Positions 8,421-18,375 of a stretch of 27,019 bases of DNA are shown in pieces. Position 1 is the stretch's first letter. Each line of letters starts with the position of its first letter. Source of the DNA: Bacteroidales bacterium UBA1392 (GTDB lineage: Bacteria > Bacteroidota > Bacteroidia > Bacteroidales > UBA932); contig DBQO01000043.1 of the NCBI GenBank assembly GCA_002305275.1, positions 1-27,019 of the forward strand, in the 5' to 3' direction. The position numbers and the translations under genes are program-made. The notes below the pieces were generated by a model. That model was not told the origin of the DNA. It worked only from the letters and a program-made list of their open reading frames with translations, and did no database searches.

Positions 8421-10979
8421 CTATTTTGTAACAACATATTTCGCAGTATTGGCAATGTCGAGAGTGACTTTGTATGTGCCGGCCTCTGCAACCTTGATAT
8501 TGGCACCATTAAAAACAAGTCCTTTATCACCTGCACCGAGGTTGTAATCCCAGTTGTTGTTGAATTTGAACTTTATTTCGGAGCCGGCCTTCAACTCCAC
8601 AGTAGCACTGTAAATCCTGGTTGTAGCATCAAATGTCATCTCAACACCAGCGTCCCAGTTGTCGCCTGCAGCAAAAGAGCCTACGAGGGCTACCTTGGTT
8701 ATCGGGGTTGCGACAGCCTTTTTACCGGGCAAGTCTACAGTCCAGAAATAGGTTCCATCGGCGACTTCCATATTATCTCCACTCCAGAGATTGAACTCAT
8801 AGGTTGTACCCGCTACAAGTTGGCCGGAGATCCAGCCTGCACCTGCTTCATGGAACTTGAATTGGTTGGAACCGCCATACATCGCTATGGCACCCTTGTA
8901 GAGCCCCTCAGTACCTGCCTGATAGAGAGCCACATCATCGGTAGGATTCCAGGAGTGACCCGAGTAACTGCCGGGTACGGTAATGTATGAAGCATAAGCG
9001 GGAGCCGGAGCATCTCCTGTCCTGGTGATAACTGCCCTGAAAGGCTTTTCAGAGAGTATCAACTCTATATCGTATGTTCCACCTTCGGCATCTTTGAGAT
9101 TTGCTCCACCATAAACCAAGTTAGTAGGCTCGCCACCGAGGTTATAGGCATCGGGTAGATCCCAGCCTGCATTCATGCGGAACTTGTACTCCGTATTGGC
9201 AGGGAATACCAGACCTGAAATCTTCCAGCTGTTAGAGGCAGCATCGTATGTCATGGCCGCATCCTCAGGGCTACCCCAGCCACAGAATGAACCAACCACC
9301 GCAACCCTTGTAATAAGAAGTGCCGTAGCCTTTAGTTCCGTCAGATCCACTGAGAGATAGTAATAACCCTTAGGCAGATTGAAATTACTGCCCTTCAATA
9401 CGAGTGCATCGAAGGTACCGCCGAAGTCATTGTCCCAATTGCGCTCATGTGTAAATTTAAATTCACCATCAAGGTGAGCAAAGCCCTCATAGTGGCCTTC
9501 TCCGTCACCTGTAAGCACAGGAGCTGTACCGGGATTCCATCCCTGGTGGTTGCCGGGGATATAGAGATTGTCCGGATATGCAGTATTGATAAATGTCACC
9601 GTATAAGGAGTCTTGGAGACATTGAGGACAATCTTGTAATTGCCTTCGGGACCCTCATAATTGAGGTTATTACCTATCATTGAGGATGCATTGTTCAGAC
9701 CGGTACCACCGATAGAGTGTGTCCAGTCATCATTGAAACGGAACTTAAACTCTCCGGGGACAATATCGACTGGAGCACTGAAAGTATGCTTCCCTGCATC
9801 GTATACAAGGTTGATGTCGGAACTCCATCCACCCACTGCCGTACCGATGACTCCGAGAGAGCCGATCTGTACCATATATATGGTGTTCAGCTTTTTATTT
9901 AGAGCAATATTATAGATGCCGGAAGGCACTTTTATATTGTTCGGTTCGCCCACACCACCAACTGCCGATGCATAGTCACCTGCAAATTTAGAAATCTGGA
10001 CTACACCGCCAAAATCATCACCCCACTCAGGCTTAATGCAGAACTTAAATTCCACATCCGAGCCATCTTCTGTTCTGAGGTCGATAACACCCTCATAGAA
10101 GCCCTTAGCAATAGTCGATTCATACATCATCGGAGCAGTTGCAGGATTCCAGCCCTGGTGACTGCCGGGGAGATATAGAATGTCCGGATATGATGCTATA
10201 TAAGTTTTGACGGGAATTGTGATCATAGCCGAAGGCACACCGGAAGCATAAGTCTCCGAGAATGCCTTTACGAAGAATTTTACTTCTGAAGTTGCATCCT
10301 CAGGTGCTCCCGTAGAGACAATCGCATCATTAAATGCATCTACTGTGGTGGAATAGGAGGTCTCTTTAAGCTCGGAAGCCAGTTCAACGGCCTCTCCATC
10401 TTCAAACTGGGCGTAGACATTGTAAGTAATCTCTTCGTTGTAACCAAGACGTGCCGGCTCCCAGGTGAAGAGCATAATCTGACCTGTAGGGTCGGCAGGA
10501 TCAAGGGTAACCGATTTTATAACTTCACCGAATACGGGAACTACAGCATCACCGAAGGCATATATATCGATAGTGAGGGTTTCTGACTTGTAGGTATTGG
10601 CACCATCCGTCACCTGCACAAAGAACGACATCGTAAAGGTATTGTTCTCGGGAAGTGAAGAGAAGGTATTATAAAGGAGTGTCTTAAAATCGCTTTTGGA
10701 GGCAATGTAGTAAAGAGTTTTTGTGGATGCAAGTTTTGCTGCAGTACCCTCGTACTCCGCGTAGAAGTCATAGTTCAACCCTTCCGGGAGGAATCTGTAT
10801 GCCGACCAGGAGAAATTGATATCCTCATCCATTGTATTGGATGTCATAAGGATATCCGAATGGGAATAGAGCTCCGGAGCTACGGGAGCCGTGGAAAATG
10901 CATCCTCCGGGAATACTTCACAGGAGGTAATGCCCAACATCAAAGCAGCAACTGCAATAAAGCTTAATATCTTTTTCAT
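8421..10979 (-). CDS. susF: SusF-like starch-binding outer-membrane lipoprotein with six binding modules
   Basis: The 852-residue lipoprotein (lipobox ITSC, Cys20) begins with two SusE/SusF-type immunoglobulin-like domains, about 30-142 and 150-260. Six modules follow in alternating types. Type A, opening with lyiPGsHQGWNP-like motifs, starts near 265, 469 and 664. Type B, opening with vavVGsf.gW and a following M-T-Y/F-D-A motif, starts near 375, 559 and 762. Each carries a FKF(R/C/T) strand followed by a tryptophan-containing turn, as in the CBM26-like modules of SusE and SusF. Bacteroides SusF is about 485 residues with three such modules, so this protein is much longer. Aromatic residues at the module starts (W277, W385, W481, W568, W677, W775) are candidates for sugar stacking. 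It lies 19 bases after the SusE-like gene and is the last gene before the terminator. Confidence 0.9.
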   Translation of the reverse strand: MKKILSFIAVAALMLGITSCEVFPEDAFSTAPVAPELYSHSDILMTSNTMDEDINFSWSAYRFLPEGLNYDFYAEYEGTAAKLASTKTLYYIASKSDFKTLLYNTFSSLPENNTFTMSFFVQVTDGANTYKSETLTIDIYAFGDAVVPVFGEVIKSVTLDPADPTGQIMLFTWEPARLGYNEEITYNVYAQFEDGEAVELASELKETSYSTTVDAFNDAIVSTGAPEDATSEVKFFVKAFSETYASGVPSAMITIPVKTYIASYPDILYLPGSHQGWNPATAPMMYESTIAKGFYEGVIDLRTEDGSDVEFKFCIKPEWGDDFGGVVQISKFAGDYASAVGGVGEPNNIKVPSGIYNIALNKKLNTIYMVQIGSLGVIGTAVGGWSSDINLVYDAGKHTFSAPVDIVPGEFKFRFNDDWTHSIGGTGLNNASSMIGNNLNYEGPEGNYKIVLNVSKTPYTVTFINTAYPDNLYIPGNHQGWNPGTAPVLTGDGEGHYEGFAHLDGEFKFTHERNWDNDFGGTFDALVLKGSNFNLPKGYYYLSVDLTELKATALLITRVAVVGSFCGWGSPEDAAMTYDAASNSWKISGLVFPANTEYKFRMNAGWDLPDAYNLGGEPTNLVYGGANLKDAEGGTYDIELILSEKPFRAVITRTGDAPAPAYASYITVPGSYSGHSWNPTDDVALYQAGTEGLYKGAIAMYGGSNQFKFHEAGAGWISGQLVAGTTYEFNLWSGDNMEVADGTYFWTVDLPGKKAVATPITKVALVGSFAAGDNWDAGVEMTFDATTRIYSATVELKAGSEIKFKFNNNWDYNLGAGDKGLVFNGANIKVAEAGTYKVTLDIANTAKYVVTK

Positions 10980-10998
10980 CGTATTATCGTTTTAAAGG

Positions 10999-12105
10999 TT
11001 ACTGTTTTTCTATTACTAATACATAAGGAGTCCTATTGCCGTACAATTTCATAATGTAAGTGCCAGCAGAAGGTACAAGAATATCACCTCCACCCTGAAC
11101 GAGCTTGATACCGCCGGGAACATCCGAACTGGCCTCGCCATTTGTGCCGAACTTGAATGTCCAGTTATTGGGGTCGTGTGCAGTATTGAGGCGGATAAGG
11201 AAGCCAAGTCCGTCACTCTCTTTGAATGTCACGGCAGGTGAAACCCAAACATTTTCCGTTGCATCATATTTAAGGGGGTCATCACCGGTAGTGGCATAGG
11301 ACCATCCGTTATAAGAACCAACCATTCCCACTCCATCAACCAATTTCTTATCAATAGTCATTGCGCTGCGATTGACTGTAAGTTCATAGATGGAGCCATC
11401 CCTCAAATCAACCGAAAGGTTGGAGTCGGACTGCTCGGGGCAACTCCATGAAGGAGTAAGGTAGTTGTAACCCCAATTAGCGTCAGACCAGTTGCGTGCA
11501 ACCGTCACTTTGAAGTAGGAATAATCGGCACTGCCATCCTGTAGGTCGACAAGAATCTTGTAAAGGTTGGTACCACCGTCAGTCTCCCAGAATTGGGGAG
11601 CTTGGGTGATGTTCCATGACTGATAATTGCCGGGAAGGAAAAGATACCTCAGATCAGCTGCATAAGTTTTTATATTGAAACTGATGCTATTGGATTTGAC
11701 AGGTGCCAAAACAGTACCATAAATGGAAGCCGTGAGGCTGGCGCTGATATTGGCGGTCTCATTAGCCTTTACCTTAAGGTCGTTGCATACAAGTCCGTTC
11801 AAATCCTGCTTGCTTATGGTAAAGGAGTTTGAAAAAGAGGTACCCGCCAAAACAGTGTATTCTCCAAGAGTAAGATGGAGAGCATACTGGATCTGAGTAG
11901 GTACGCCAAACGAAGCTGATGTCCAGTTGAAAACGACTGCCTCTACCTTGCTGTTGTCCTTATTGACAATAATGTCCTTCTGGGCAAGCAGAGTCGGAGC
12001 AACGCTTTGTGCAGGATCGACCATTACATGTTCTATCTCCATTTCGCAAGCGGAGAAGAGGAACAGGGCCATCATCAGCATTACTATATATTTAAACTGT
12101 TTCAT
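10999..12105 (-). CDS. susE: SusE-like starch-binding outer-membrane lipoprotein
   Basis: The 368-residue lipoprotein has a lipobox FSAC (Cys20). An N-terminal SusE-type immunoglobulin-like domain spans about 35-147 (APTLLAQKDIIV ... ISFNIKTYA). Two carbohydrate-binding modules follow: one from about 152 (YLFLPGNYQSWN) and one from about 258 (VGMVGSYNGWS). The order and size match Bacteroides SusE, about 387 residues with two modules. W164 and W268 sit at the sites where this family stacks on glucose rings. It has no catalytic motif and should hold starch at the cell surface near SusD and SusG. It follows susD by 31 bases and precedes the SusF-like gene by 19. The E versus F label rests on position and module number. 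Confidence 0.9.
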   Translation of the reverse strand: MKQFKYIVMLMMALFLFSACEMEIEHVMVDPAQSVAPTLLAQKDIIVNKDNSKVEAVVFNWTSASFGVPTQIQYALHLTLGEYTVLAGTSFSNSFTISKQDLNGLVCNDLKVKANETANISASLTASIYGTVLAPVKSNSISFNIKTYAADLRYLFLPGNYQSWNITQAPQFWETDGGTNLYKILVDLQDGSADYSYFKVTVARNWSDANWGYNYLTPSWSCPEQSDSNLSVDLRDGSIYELTVNRSAMTIDKKLVDGVGMVGSYNGWSYATTGDDPLKYDATENVWVSPAVTFKESDGLGFLIRLNTAHDPNNWTFKFGTNGEASSDVPGGIKLVQGGGDILVPSAGTYIMKLYGNRTPYVLVIEKQ

Positions 12106-12136
12106 AATCTTATTGATTTTTCAATGTTTCTTGCCA

Positions 12137-13819
12137 TTAGTAACCGGGATTCTGCACAAGCTTGGGGTTGGCGTTGAGGTCACTGATAATTATAGGATAT
12201 ATGGTGCGGTAATCGGGAAGAGCAATCTTACCGTTGGGCACACCACCCTTCAATGTCCAGGGAAACTGCATTGAAGTGAAGTAGTCGTAGCGAATGAGGT
12301 CTACACGACGGTGACCCTCCCACATAAGCTCTCTGGCACGCTCGTCGAGGAGCCAATTGAGATTCATGATGGAAGGAGTCGTAGCATCGACACCCGCACG
12401 TTGACGGAGTTGACGAATATAACCTTTCGCTGTCTCGTCGGTTACATTTCCGCCGTTAAGGCGTGCATCAGCCTCGGCATAAATGAGGTACATCTCAGGA
12501 AGACGGAAAACGGGGAAGTCAATCGAGGAGAATTTGTAGTTGGTCTCGGAGCTCGAAACTGCATGACCGTCCGAATAGAGTCCGGAGAACTTCCAGCATC
12601 TCCAACCCGAATCAGTAGTGGTGTTGTCAAACTCCTTGGTTGCTCCGCCATTGAAGAAGAACGCCCTTTTGTCGCTGGCAGCCCTGTCATAACCAAAGCC
12701 ATTCGTACCCCACTTCACATTTACCAGTTCAAAACGTGCAACATAATCATCTGCTACGTGATAACCGTTCCAGTTCTCAGGATTGATAAGTTGACCTTCT
12801 CCAACAACAGCCGCGCCGATAGCCGCATTAGCATCACCGCTGAGTGTCGCAGAAACAAGGTGAGTAGTCCCTCCCCAGCTCTGTGTCTGGTCCTTGTCAT
12901 AAGAGATTGCAAAGATAAACTCCTCTGCTGCACCGTTAGTGGTGTTGTCCTGCATAAAGAGTTCATGGTAGTTGTCGTGTAATTTGTACCCCATACCGAT
13001 AACCTTAGCTGCCGCATCTTTGGCATCTTGCCAACGTGCCGTACCTGTGTATACCTCAGCATTGAGGTACATCCTTGCAAGAAGTGCCCAAACCGAACCC
13101 TTGGTTGCGCGGGGATAAGGTACTGTACCCTTGTCAGGCATATCGGCAAGTGCCGACAGCTCTTTAAGCTCACCCTCAATCCACTTGAAAAGTTCGGTTC
13201 TGCCGATTTGCTCGGGCAGGTCGCCGCCAATGTGTTCGGGCATTGCGAATGGAGGATTTCCGAAGAAGTCCATAAGCAGGTAGTAGTATAGAGCACGATT
13301 GAATCTTGCCTCTGCACGGTATTGATCAATAGTCTTTTGGAATGCTTCATGTCCACGGCTTGCAAGCATCTCGGGAGTTGTTCTCACGAGGAACTCGTTT
13401 ACCAGGGTAATGCCCTTCATGCAGCGTGTGTAAACTGCGATGATGGCTTCATTGTCGGCTGACGTCCATTTATGATACTGGATAGGATTGATATAGTTGT
13501 CACCCCAGATAATCTTGAGTGCATCGGTGCTGAGCTCATTAAGTATCATATACATACGAGCAAGCTCGCTCTGACCGGCGTCTGACACGTTAATGTCCGA
13601 CGATCCGGCATCATTCTGACTTGCCAGCGCCCAGTACCCATAGATATATCCCAAAGACTTGAGATAGCTCACCTCGTCCTTATATGCGGTCTCCGAGGTT
13701 GCGTCAGTTTCATTAAGGGGCTGCGTATCCAGATCACCTATGCAGGAAGTAGCAAGGATCATAGAGGCCAACAGCGCTAAGAAACTTTTATATAATATCT
13801 TATTCATACGTCTGGTCAT
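12137..13819 (-). CDS. susD: SusD/RagB family starch-binding lipoprotein
   Basis: This is the lipoprotein lid of the SusCD importer. The open frame gives 560 residues with lipobox ATSC at Cys26. The start may instead be the second ATG (13807), which gives MNKILYKSF, a more typical signal peptide with Cys22; no ribosome site separates the two choices. After the cysteine comes IGDLDTQPLNETDA, the usual SusD N-terminus. Near the C-terminus there are the family motifs MYLIYAEADARLNGG and LLDERARELMWEGHRRVDLIR. The gene starts only 2 bases after the susC stop, so the two are translationally coupled. Starch rather than another glycan is inferred from the surrounding SusE/F/G and GH13 genes. Confidence 0.95.
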   Translation of the reverse strand: MTRRMNKILYKSFLALLASMILATSCIGDLDTQPLNETDATSETAYKDEVSYLKSLGYIYGYWALASQNDAGSSDINVSDAGQSELARMYMILNELSTDALKIIWGDNYINPIQYHKWTSADNEAIIAVYTRCMKGITLVNEFLVRTTPEMLASRGHEAFQKTIDQYRAEARFNRALYYYLLMDFFGNPPFAMPEHIGGDLPEQIGRTELFKWIEGELKELSALADMPDKGTVPYPRATKGSVWALLARMYLNAEVYTGTARWQDAKDAAAKVIGMGYKLHDNYHELFMQDNTTNGAAEEFIFAISYDKDQTQSWGGTTHLVSATLSGDANAAIGAAVVGEGQLINPENWNGYHVADDYVARFELVNVKWGTNGFGYDRAASDKRAFFFNGGATKEFDNTTTDSGWRCWKFSGLYSDGHAVSSSETNYKFSSIDFPVFRLPEMYLIYAEADARLNGGNVTDETAKGYIRQLRQRAGVDATTPSIMNLNWLLDERARELMWEGHRRVDLIRYDYFTSMQFPWTLKGGVPNGKIALPDYRTIYPIIISDLNANPKLVQNPGY

Positions 13820-13821
13820 TT

Positions 13822-16815
13822 TTAGAAGTTAATATTTAAACGCAAAGTAAAGAGACGGGGACGGGGAATGATATTGGAATCCACACCGTCAGATGCCTGC
13901 AATTCGGGATCGAGACCTCTGTACTTTGAAATAACAAATACATTCTGTACAGAAGCGGAGAGACGGATGCTCTCTACCCATTTCACTTTGTCGAATGTGT
14001 AGCCGAGGTTAATGTCGTCCATCCTGAAGAATGAACCATTCTCGATAAACATATCGGTATATTTCTGGTTATTTTCCATAGCGGCAGTCCAGCCGTCAAC
14101 CAGATAGATGTTGCTTAGGTTGTCAAGGTAGCCCTTGTTCCAGTTGTCGCTGTATGAGCTTGCATAGGACATCGCAACCCTGTTGATAATGTAGTTACCA
14201 AAGGAGCCGTGGCCGTTAAAGCCGAAGTCCCATTTCTTATATCTGAACTTTAGATTAAGTCCGAAATAGGCATCGGGAGCGGGCTTGAAGCCTGTCACAT
14301 ACCTGTCAGCATCAGTAATTACTCCATCGCCGTCACGATCCACCAATCCATTCTGGATAGGATTGTCCTGCGAATCATAGAGCTGCTGGAAGAGGTAAAA
14401 TGTAAAAGGTGCAAATCCGGTGCGGTGGAGTGAAGTGTATCCGCCCGTACCGCCCATACCGGAACCAGTAGTAACACCGAGATAACCATCCGTCTCAACA
14501 CTTGTAAGCTTGGTGATTTTCGTACTCTGGAGAGTAACGTTTCCGCCGATTGAGAGCGACATATCGCTTGTCTCGACAGGAATTACATTGAGAGAGAGCT
14601 CTACACCCTTATTCTCCATGTTACCGATATTGGAGATAATGCTGTTGCCGAAGTTTGAACCGAGGGGAGTCGAGATTTCGTTGAGCAGGTCATAAGTGTA
14701 GCGGTAATAACCTTCAAGGCTACCTGTTATCCTGTCATTCATAAATCCGAAGTCGAGACCGAGGTTATAGGTCTCGGTAGTCTCCCATTTGAGATTCGGG
14801 TTGTACTTCTGGGGAGCGAGTGTGGTATAATATCCGGTACCAAGATAGTATTTCATAGCAATCGAGCTGGACTCCTCATATCTAGCCATATAAGGATAGT
14901 AGTCGGATCCTATGTCTTGCTGTCCGGTGCGTCCCCAGCCGAGACGGAGCTTGAGGGCTGAAACCGCATCACTGCCCTTTAGGAAGCTCTCTTCTGCCAC
15001 ATTCCAGGCAAAAGCCACCGAAGGGAAGAAGCCCCAGCGATTGGCTTTGCTAAAGCGAGAGGAGGCATCCTCACGTATTGTAGCTGTAAAGAGATACCTG
15101 CCAAGAAGAGAGTAATTTATTCTTCCGAAGAATGATATCAGGTAATACTCCTTTGCATTGGTAGGGTTTGCCTGATAGAGAGGCCTAGCCTCGTTATTGA
15201 GATAAGTACTCTGATCATACCTTACATAGTTGTGCTGCCATGAGTAACCAGCCATCACATCCAGGTTGCTCTTGCCCAATTCCTTCTTATAATTGAAGTA
15301 AGCCTCGAGCAGTGTATTGGAGTTGTAGTTGGCATAATCAGTGTAAAGGTCAAGGCTTGAGCGCATAGCTGAAATTGAACCGGGGTGATTAAATTTTTCA
15401 CCGTTTGACTTAGCGATGTCATAACCGAGGTTTAGGTTGAATCTCAAATCTTCAAATCCATGGAACATATAATCAACCTGTAGGTTACCGATAGAGCGGA
15501 GACCTTTGTTGACATCCGTGAAGTCGTAGAGACTGGAAAGGGGGTTTGTGCCTGCCATGGTATTGGCACTTCCATCTGCGTTGAGCCAGTTCCAGTAGCC
15601 GTTTGCCACTTTAGAATAGTCAATACTTCCGTCAGCATTTGTAAAATGTGTCGGTTTTGTGGGGTCGAACGAGAGGGCACTGCCTACTGCGCCTGTCGGA
15701 GCCCAATTTGTCTTTTGGTAGATACCCTTCACATTGAGATTGATGGAAAGATGATCGTCAAAGAATTTGGGAGAAAGGCTGATATCTACGTTGGCCTTCT
15801 GGTTGTCACCCACCTTGAGTGTTGCCTGATCATAGTTGTATCCAAGGCTTACACGATAAGGAAGATGCTTTGTTGCTCCATAAACACTTACAGCCTGGTC
15901 GGTATTGAATGCGAGACGGTAGATCTGCTTCTGCCAGTCCGTATTCTCATTTCCGAGAAGAGACTGTATAGTGTTGTTGTTCGCGTAAGTACTCTGCATG
16001 AAGTTGCGGAATGTTTCCGCATCCATCATATCAATCGTAGAGGCATTTTGCTTTACGGAGTAACTCGAATTATAGCTCACATTAACTCCACGCGCACCTG
16101 CACGACCCTTCTTTGTGGTAATGATAATCACACCGTTGGAAGCACGCGAACCATAAATTGCGGTAGCGGAAGCATCTTTCAATACGGTATAACTCTCGAT
16201 GTCATTGGGGTTAACAGATGCCAGGGGGTTACCCATTCCGGCACCTCCGTCAGAAGTAACCGGTACTCCATCTATCACGATCAGGGGATCGTTGGATGCA
16301 TTTAGCGAAGCTGCACCACGAATACGGATGGTAGCGGATGCACCCGGCTGGCCTGAGGCCGGAGTCACGTGCAGACCCGATACTTTACCGAGGAGCATCT
16401 GATCGGGAGAAGTGATGGCTCCGCGGTTGATCTCATCAGCTTTAATGGCTACAACCGATCCTGTCATATCGCTTTTTTTGACAGTACCATATCCGATAAC
16501 CACTACCTCCTCGAGAAATTCGGTGTCATCCTGCAATATGACTCTTGCAGCTGACGCCTGAGCGGCGGTAATGGTCACGGTCTTGTAACCCAAAAAACTG
16601 ATTTCCAACATGGTCTCACCGGAAGGTACTGTAAGGACAAAATCGCCGTCCAGACCTGTCTGGGTACCGTTTACAGTTCCCACTTGGATAACTGCAGCAC
16701 CGATAACGGTTTCTCCTCTGGAATCCACTACAACTCCCTTCGCGGTATATTGCGCAAAGGCAGATGTAACGGAGAGAACCATTACCGATAGTAACATTGT
16801 CATTAATCGTTTCAT
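13822..16815 (-). CDS. susC: SusC-family TonB-dependent outer-membrane oligosaccharide transporter
   Basis: The 997-residue protein has a type I signal peptide (MKRLMTMLLSVMVLSVTSAFAQ). A carboxypeptidase-D-like regulatory domain follows at about 25-95 (AKGVVVDSRGETVIGAAV ... ISFLGYKTVTI). Next come the conserved SusC motif EVVVIGYGTVKKSDMTGSV near 105-123 and the plug domain with IRIRGAASLNASNDPLIVID and ATAIYGSRASNGVIIITTKKG. The rest is a 22-strand barrel ending in FTLRLNINF, the usual C-terminal strand with final phenylalanine. It imports maltooligosaccharides using TonB energy with SusD as lid. It begins 21 bases after the MFS transporter stop. No promoter was found in that short gap, so the two are probably cotranscribed. 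Confidence 0.96.
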   Translation of the reverse strand: MKRLMTMLLSVMVLSVTSAFAQYTAKGVVVDSRGETVIGAAVIQVGTVNGTQTGLDGDFVLTVPSGETMLEISFLGYKTVTITAAQASAARVILQDDTEFLEEVVVIGYGTVKKSDMTGSVVAIKADEINRGAITSPDQMLLGKVSGLHVTPASGQPGASATIRIRGAASLNASNDPLIVIDGVPVTSDGGAGMGNPLASVNPNDIESYTVLKDASATAIYGSRASNGVIIITTKKGRAGARGVNVSYNSSYSVKQNASTIDMMDAETFRNFMQSTYANNNTIQSLLGNENTDWQKQIYRLAFNTDQAVSVYGATKHLPYRVSLGYNYDQATLKVGDNQKANVDISLSPKFFDDHLSINLNVKGIYQKTNWAPTGAVGSALSFDPTKPTHFTNADGSIDYSKVANGYWNWLNADGSANTMAGTNPLSSLYDFTDVNKGLRSIGNLQVDYMFHGFEDLRFNLNLGYDIAKSNGEKFNHPGSISAMRSSLDLYTDYANYNSNTLLEAYFNYKKELGKSNLDVMAGYSWQHNYVRYDQSTYLNNEARPLYQANPTNAKEYYLISFFGRINYSLLGRYLFTATIREDASSRFSKANRWGFFPSVAFAWNVAEESFLKGSDAVSALKLRLGWGRTGQQDIGSDYYPYMARYEESSSIAMKYYLGTGYYTTLAPQKYNPNLKWETTETYNLGLDFGFMNDRITGSLEGYYRYTYDLLNEISTPLGSNFGNSIISNIGNMENKGVELSLNVIPVETSDMSLSIGGNVTLQSTKITKLTSVETDGYLGVTTGSGMGGTGGYTSLHRTGFAPFTFYLFQQLYDSQDNPIQNGLVDRDGDGVITDADRYVTGFKPAPDAYFGLNLKFRYKKWDFGFNGHGSFGNYIINRVAMSYASSYSDNWNKGYLDNLSNIYLVDGWTAAMENNQKYTDMFIENGSFFRMDDINLGYTFDKVKWVESIRLSASVQNVFVISKYRGLDPELQASDGVDSNIIPRPRLFTLRLNINF

Positions 16816-16836
16816 AGGAAAACCTTTATAATAATA

Positions 16837-18174
16837 TTATTGTTTAATTGTTTTTCTTTGAAAAAGCTGTACGGGATCATCCTTGTCATCGACAAAGAAT
16901 ACACTTATCGCAGCTATCAAAAGAGATATTCCGGAAAAAAGGAGAGCATAAATAGTCTGTCCCCCATAGATATGCTTTACCATCAATCCCCCTATCAGAC
17001 CATTGCAAATCTGAGGGATGGTGATGAAAAAGTTGAATATTCCCATATAGACTCCCATCTTCTTTGGAGGGAGTGATCCTGCCAACATAGCATAAGGCAT
17101 CGCCAGGATAGAACCCCAGGCAATACCGATACCCACCATTGAAATTATGAGCATAGTCGGATTCTTAAAAAACAGGAACGAAGCAAAACCGAGGGCCCCC
17201 AATATAAGTGAAATTGCGTGAGTGGCCTTACGACCGATTTTGTCCGCAGTTACGGGAAGAAGAAATGCTATAATAGCAGCAACACCGTTATAGATAGCCT
17301 GAAGTACTCCTACCCAGTCACCCGCCTCACCATAAGCCGCAGAGGCGGTATCCACAGTTCCGTAGTAGTGGTCTGCAACCGCAGGAGTCATGTATACCCA
17401 CATGGAGAAGAGGGCAAACCAGGAGAAAAATTGCACTAAACCAAGCTGACGCATGGTTTTGGGCATTTTGGCAAAATCCCTGAAAATCTCTATAAATCCG
17501 CCATCTTTCTCTTTTTTGGCTCCCGGCTCGGGTGGATACTCTTTAGTTCGTACCACGGTCACCATAACCGAAGCGAATAACACAATCCCTCCGATATAGA
17601 AAGCCAACTTGACATTGGGTGCCACACCGCCCGCACTCTCAGGTACATTAGACATGCCAAACCAGTTGGTAAGCACGAAGGGCAGGACAGCCCCACAGAC
17701 TGCACCGATACCGATAAGGAAAGTCTGGACTGAAAAACCGAGCGTTCTCTGTTCTGAAGGAAGATTGTCAGCAACAAGCGCCCTGAATGGCTCCATAGCC
17801 ACATTGATCGATGCGTCCATAATCATCAGGACACCCGCTGCAATCAGAAGTGGCGAAAGAAATGGAGCAAGGGCCGGGGAGTTAGGCATCAGAAATAGCA
17901 TCAGCGAGGCCAAAATTGCACCCACAAGAAAATAGGGGCGTCTACGGCCAAGCCTTGTCCAGGTCCTGTCACTATAGTGTCCGATTATGGGCTGGACAAT
18001 CATACCTGTCAAAGGCGCAGCAAGCCAGAAGAGCGAGAGTGTACTGACATCCGCTCCAAAGGATTGGAAAATCCTGCTGACGTTTGCATTCTGAAGAGCC
18101 AAACCGAATTGTATCCCCAAAAAGCCGAAGCACATGTTGAAGATACCCCAAAAGCTCATCTTTGGTCTTTTCAT
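16837..18174 (-). CDS. MFS maltose/disaccharide transporter (sugar:cation symporter type)
   Basis: The 445-residue protein has about twelve hydrophobic helices and no signal peptide, so it sits in the inner membrane. The loop after helix 2, GHYSDRTWTRLGRRRPY (residues 65-81), carries the R-x-GRRRP motif of MFS sugar symporters related to plant sucrose and SLC45 carriers. A second, MFS-like loop DKIGRKATHA follows the midpoint. In Bacteroidota such carriers occur beside maltose and starch genes and move maltose or small oligosaccharides from periplasm to cytoplasm. That would complete the import path begun by SusC. It is the first gene of the minus-strand locus and faces the divergent control region. 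Substrate is inferred from context. Confidence 0.88.
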   Translation of the reverse strand: MKRPKMSFWGIFNMCFGFLGIQFGLALQNANVSRIFQSFGADVSTLSLFWLAAPLTGMIVQPIIGHYSDRTWTRLGRRRPYFLVGAILASLMLFLMPNSPALAPFLSPLLIAAGVLMIMDASINVAMEPFRALVADNLPSEQRTLGFSVQTFLIGIGAVCGAVLPFVLTNWFGMSNVPESAGGVAPNVKLAFYIGGIVLFASVMVTVVRTKEYPPEPGAKKEKDGGFIEIFRDFAKMPKTMRQLGLVQFFSWFALFSMWVYMTPAVADHYYGTVDTASAAYGEAGDWVGVLQAIYNGVAAIIAFLLPVTADKIGRKATHAISLILGALGFASFLFFKNPTMLIISMVGIGIAWGSILAMPYAMLAGSLPPKKMGVYMGIFNFFITIPQICNGLIGGLMVKHIYGGQTIYALLFSGISLLIAAISVFFVDDKDDPVQLFQRKTIKQ

Positions 18175-18220
18175 AAATATAGTTTTGTATCAGTTTATAA
18201 TTAAAGGGACTCGAATTTAT

Positions 18221-18245
18221 AAAAAAAACCCTCTATTTATTAGAG
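18221..18245 (-). other. Weak hairpin with T run in the transporter leader (possible attenuator)
   Basis: On the minus strand, CTCTA / TAGAG (5-bp stem, 5-base loop, 18231-18245) is followed by GG and eight T residues (18228-18221). It lies about 50 bases before the ATG of the MFS gene, inside the predicted leader. The stem is short and AT-rich, so it may have no function. If real, it could stop transcription early in the leader. Confidence 0.25.
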
Positions 18246-18375
18246 TTTCCTTCCGAATTGCAATAAAATCGGGATGAAATGACTTTTTTTGAGTTCCGAG
18301 TTCTGAGTATGTAGTGTGTAGTTTGGAGTATGAAGTTGTGGGGTGCAGGGGACGGGGTACGGAGGTTAAGCAATG

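Noticed and set aside
12754..13365. Minus-strand open frame of 203 codons inside susD
   Set aside because: It is in another frame of the same strand as susD, lacks any start context, and susD motifs are continuous through it.
15646..16305. Plus-strand open frame of 219 codons within susC
   Set aside because: It is antisense to the SusC plug and barrel region, which is fully supported by family motifs, and it shows no recognisable domain.
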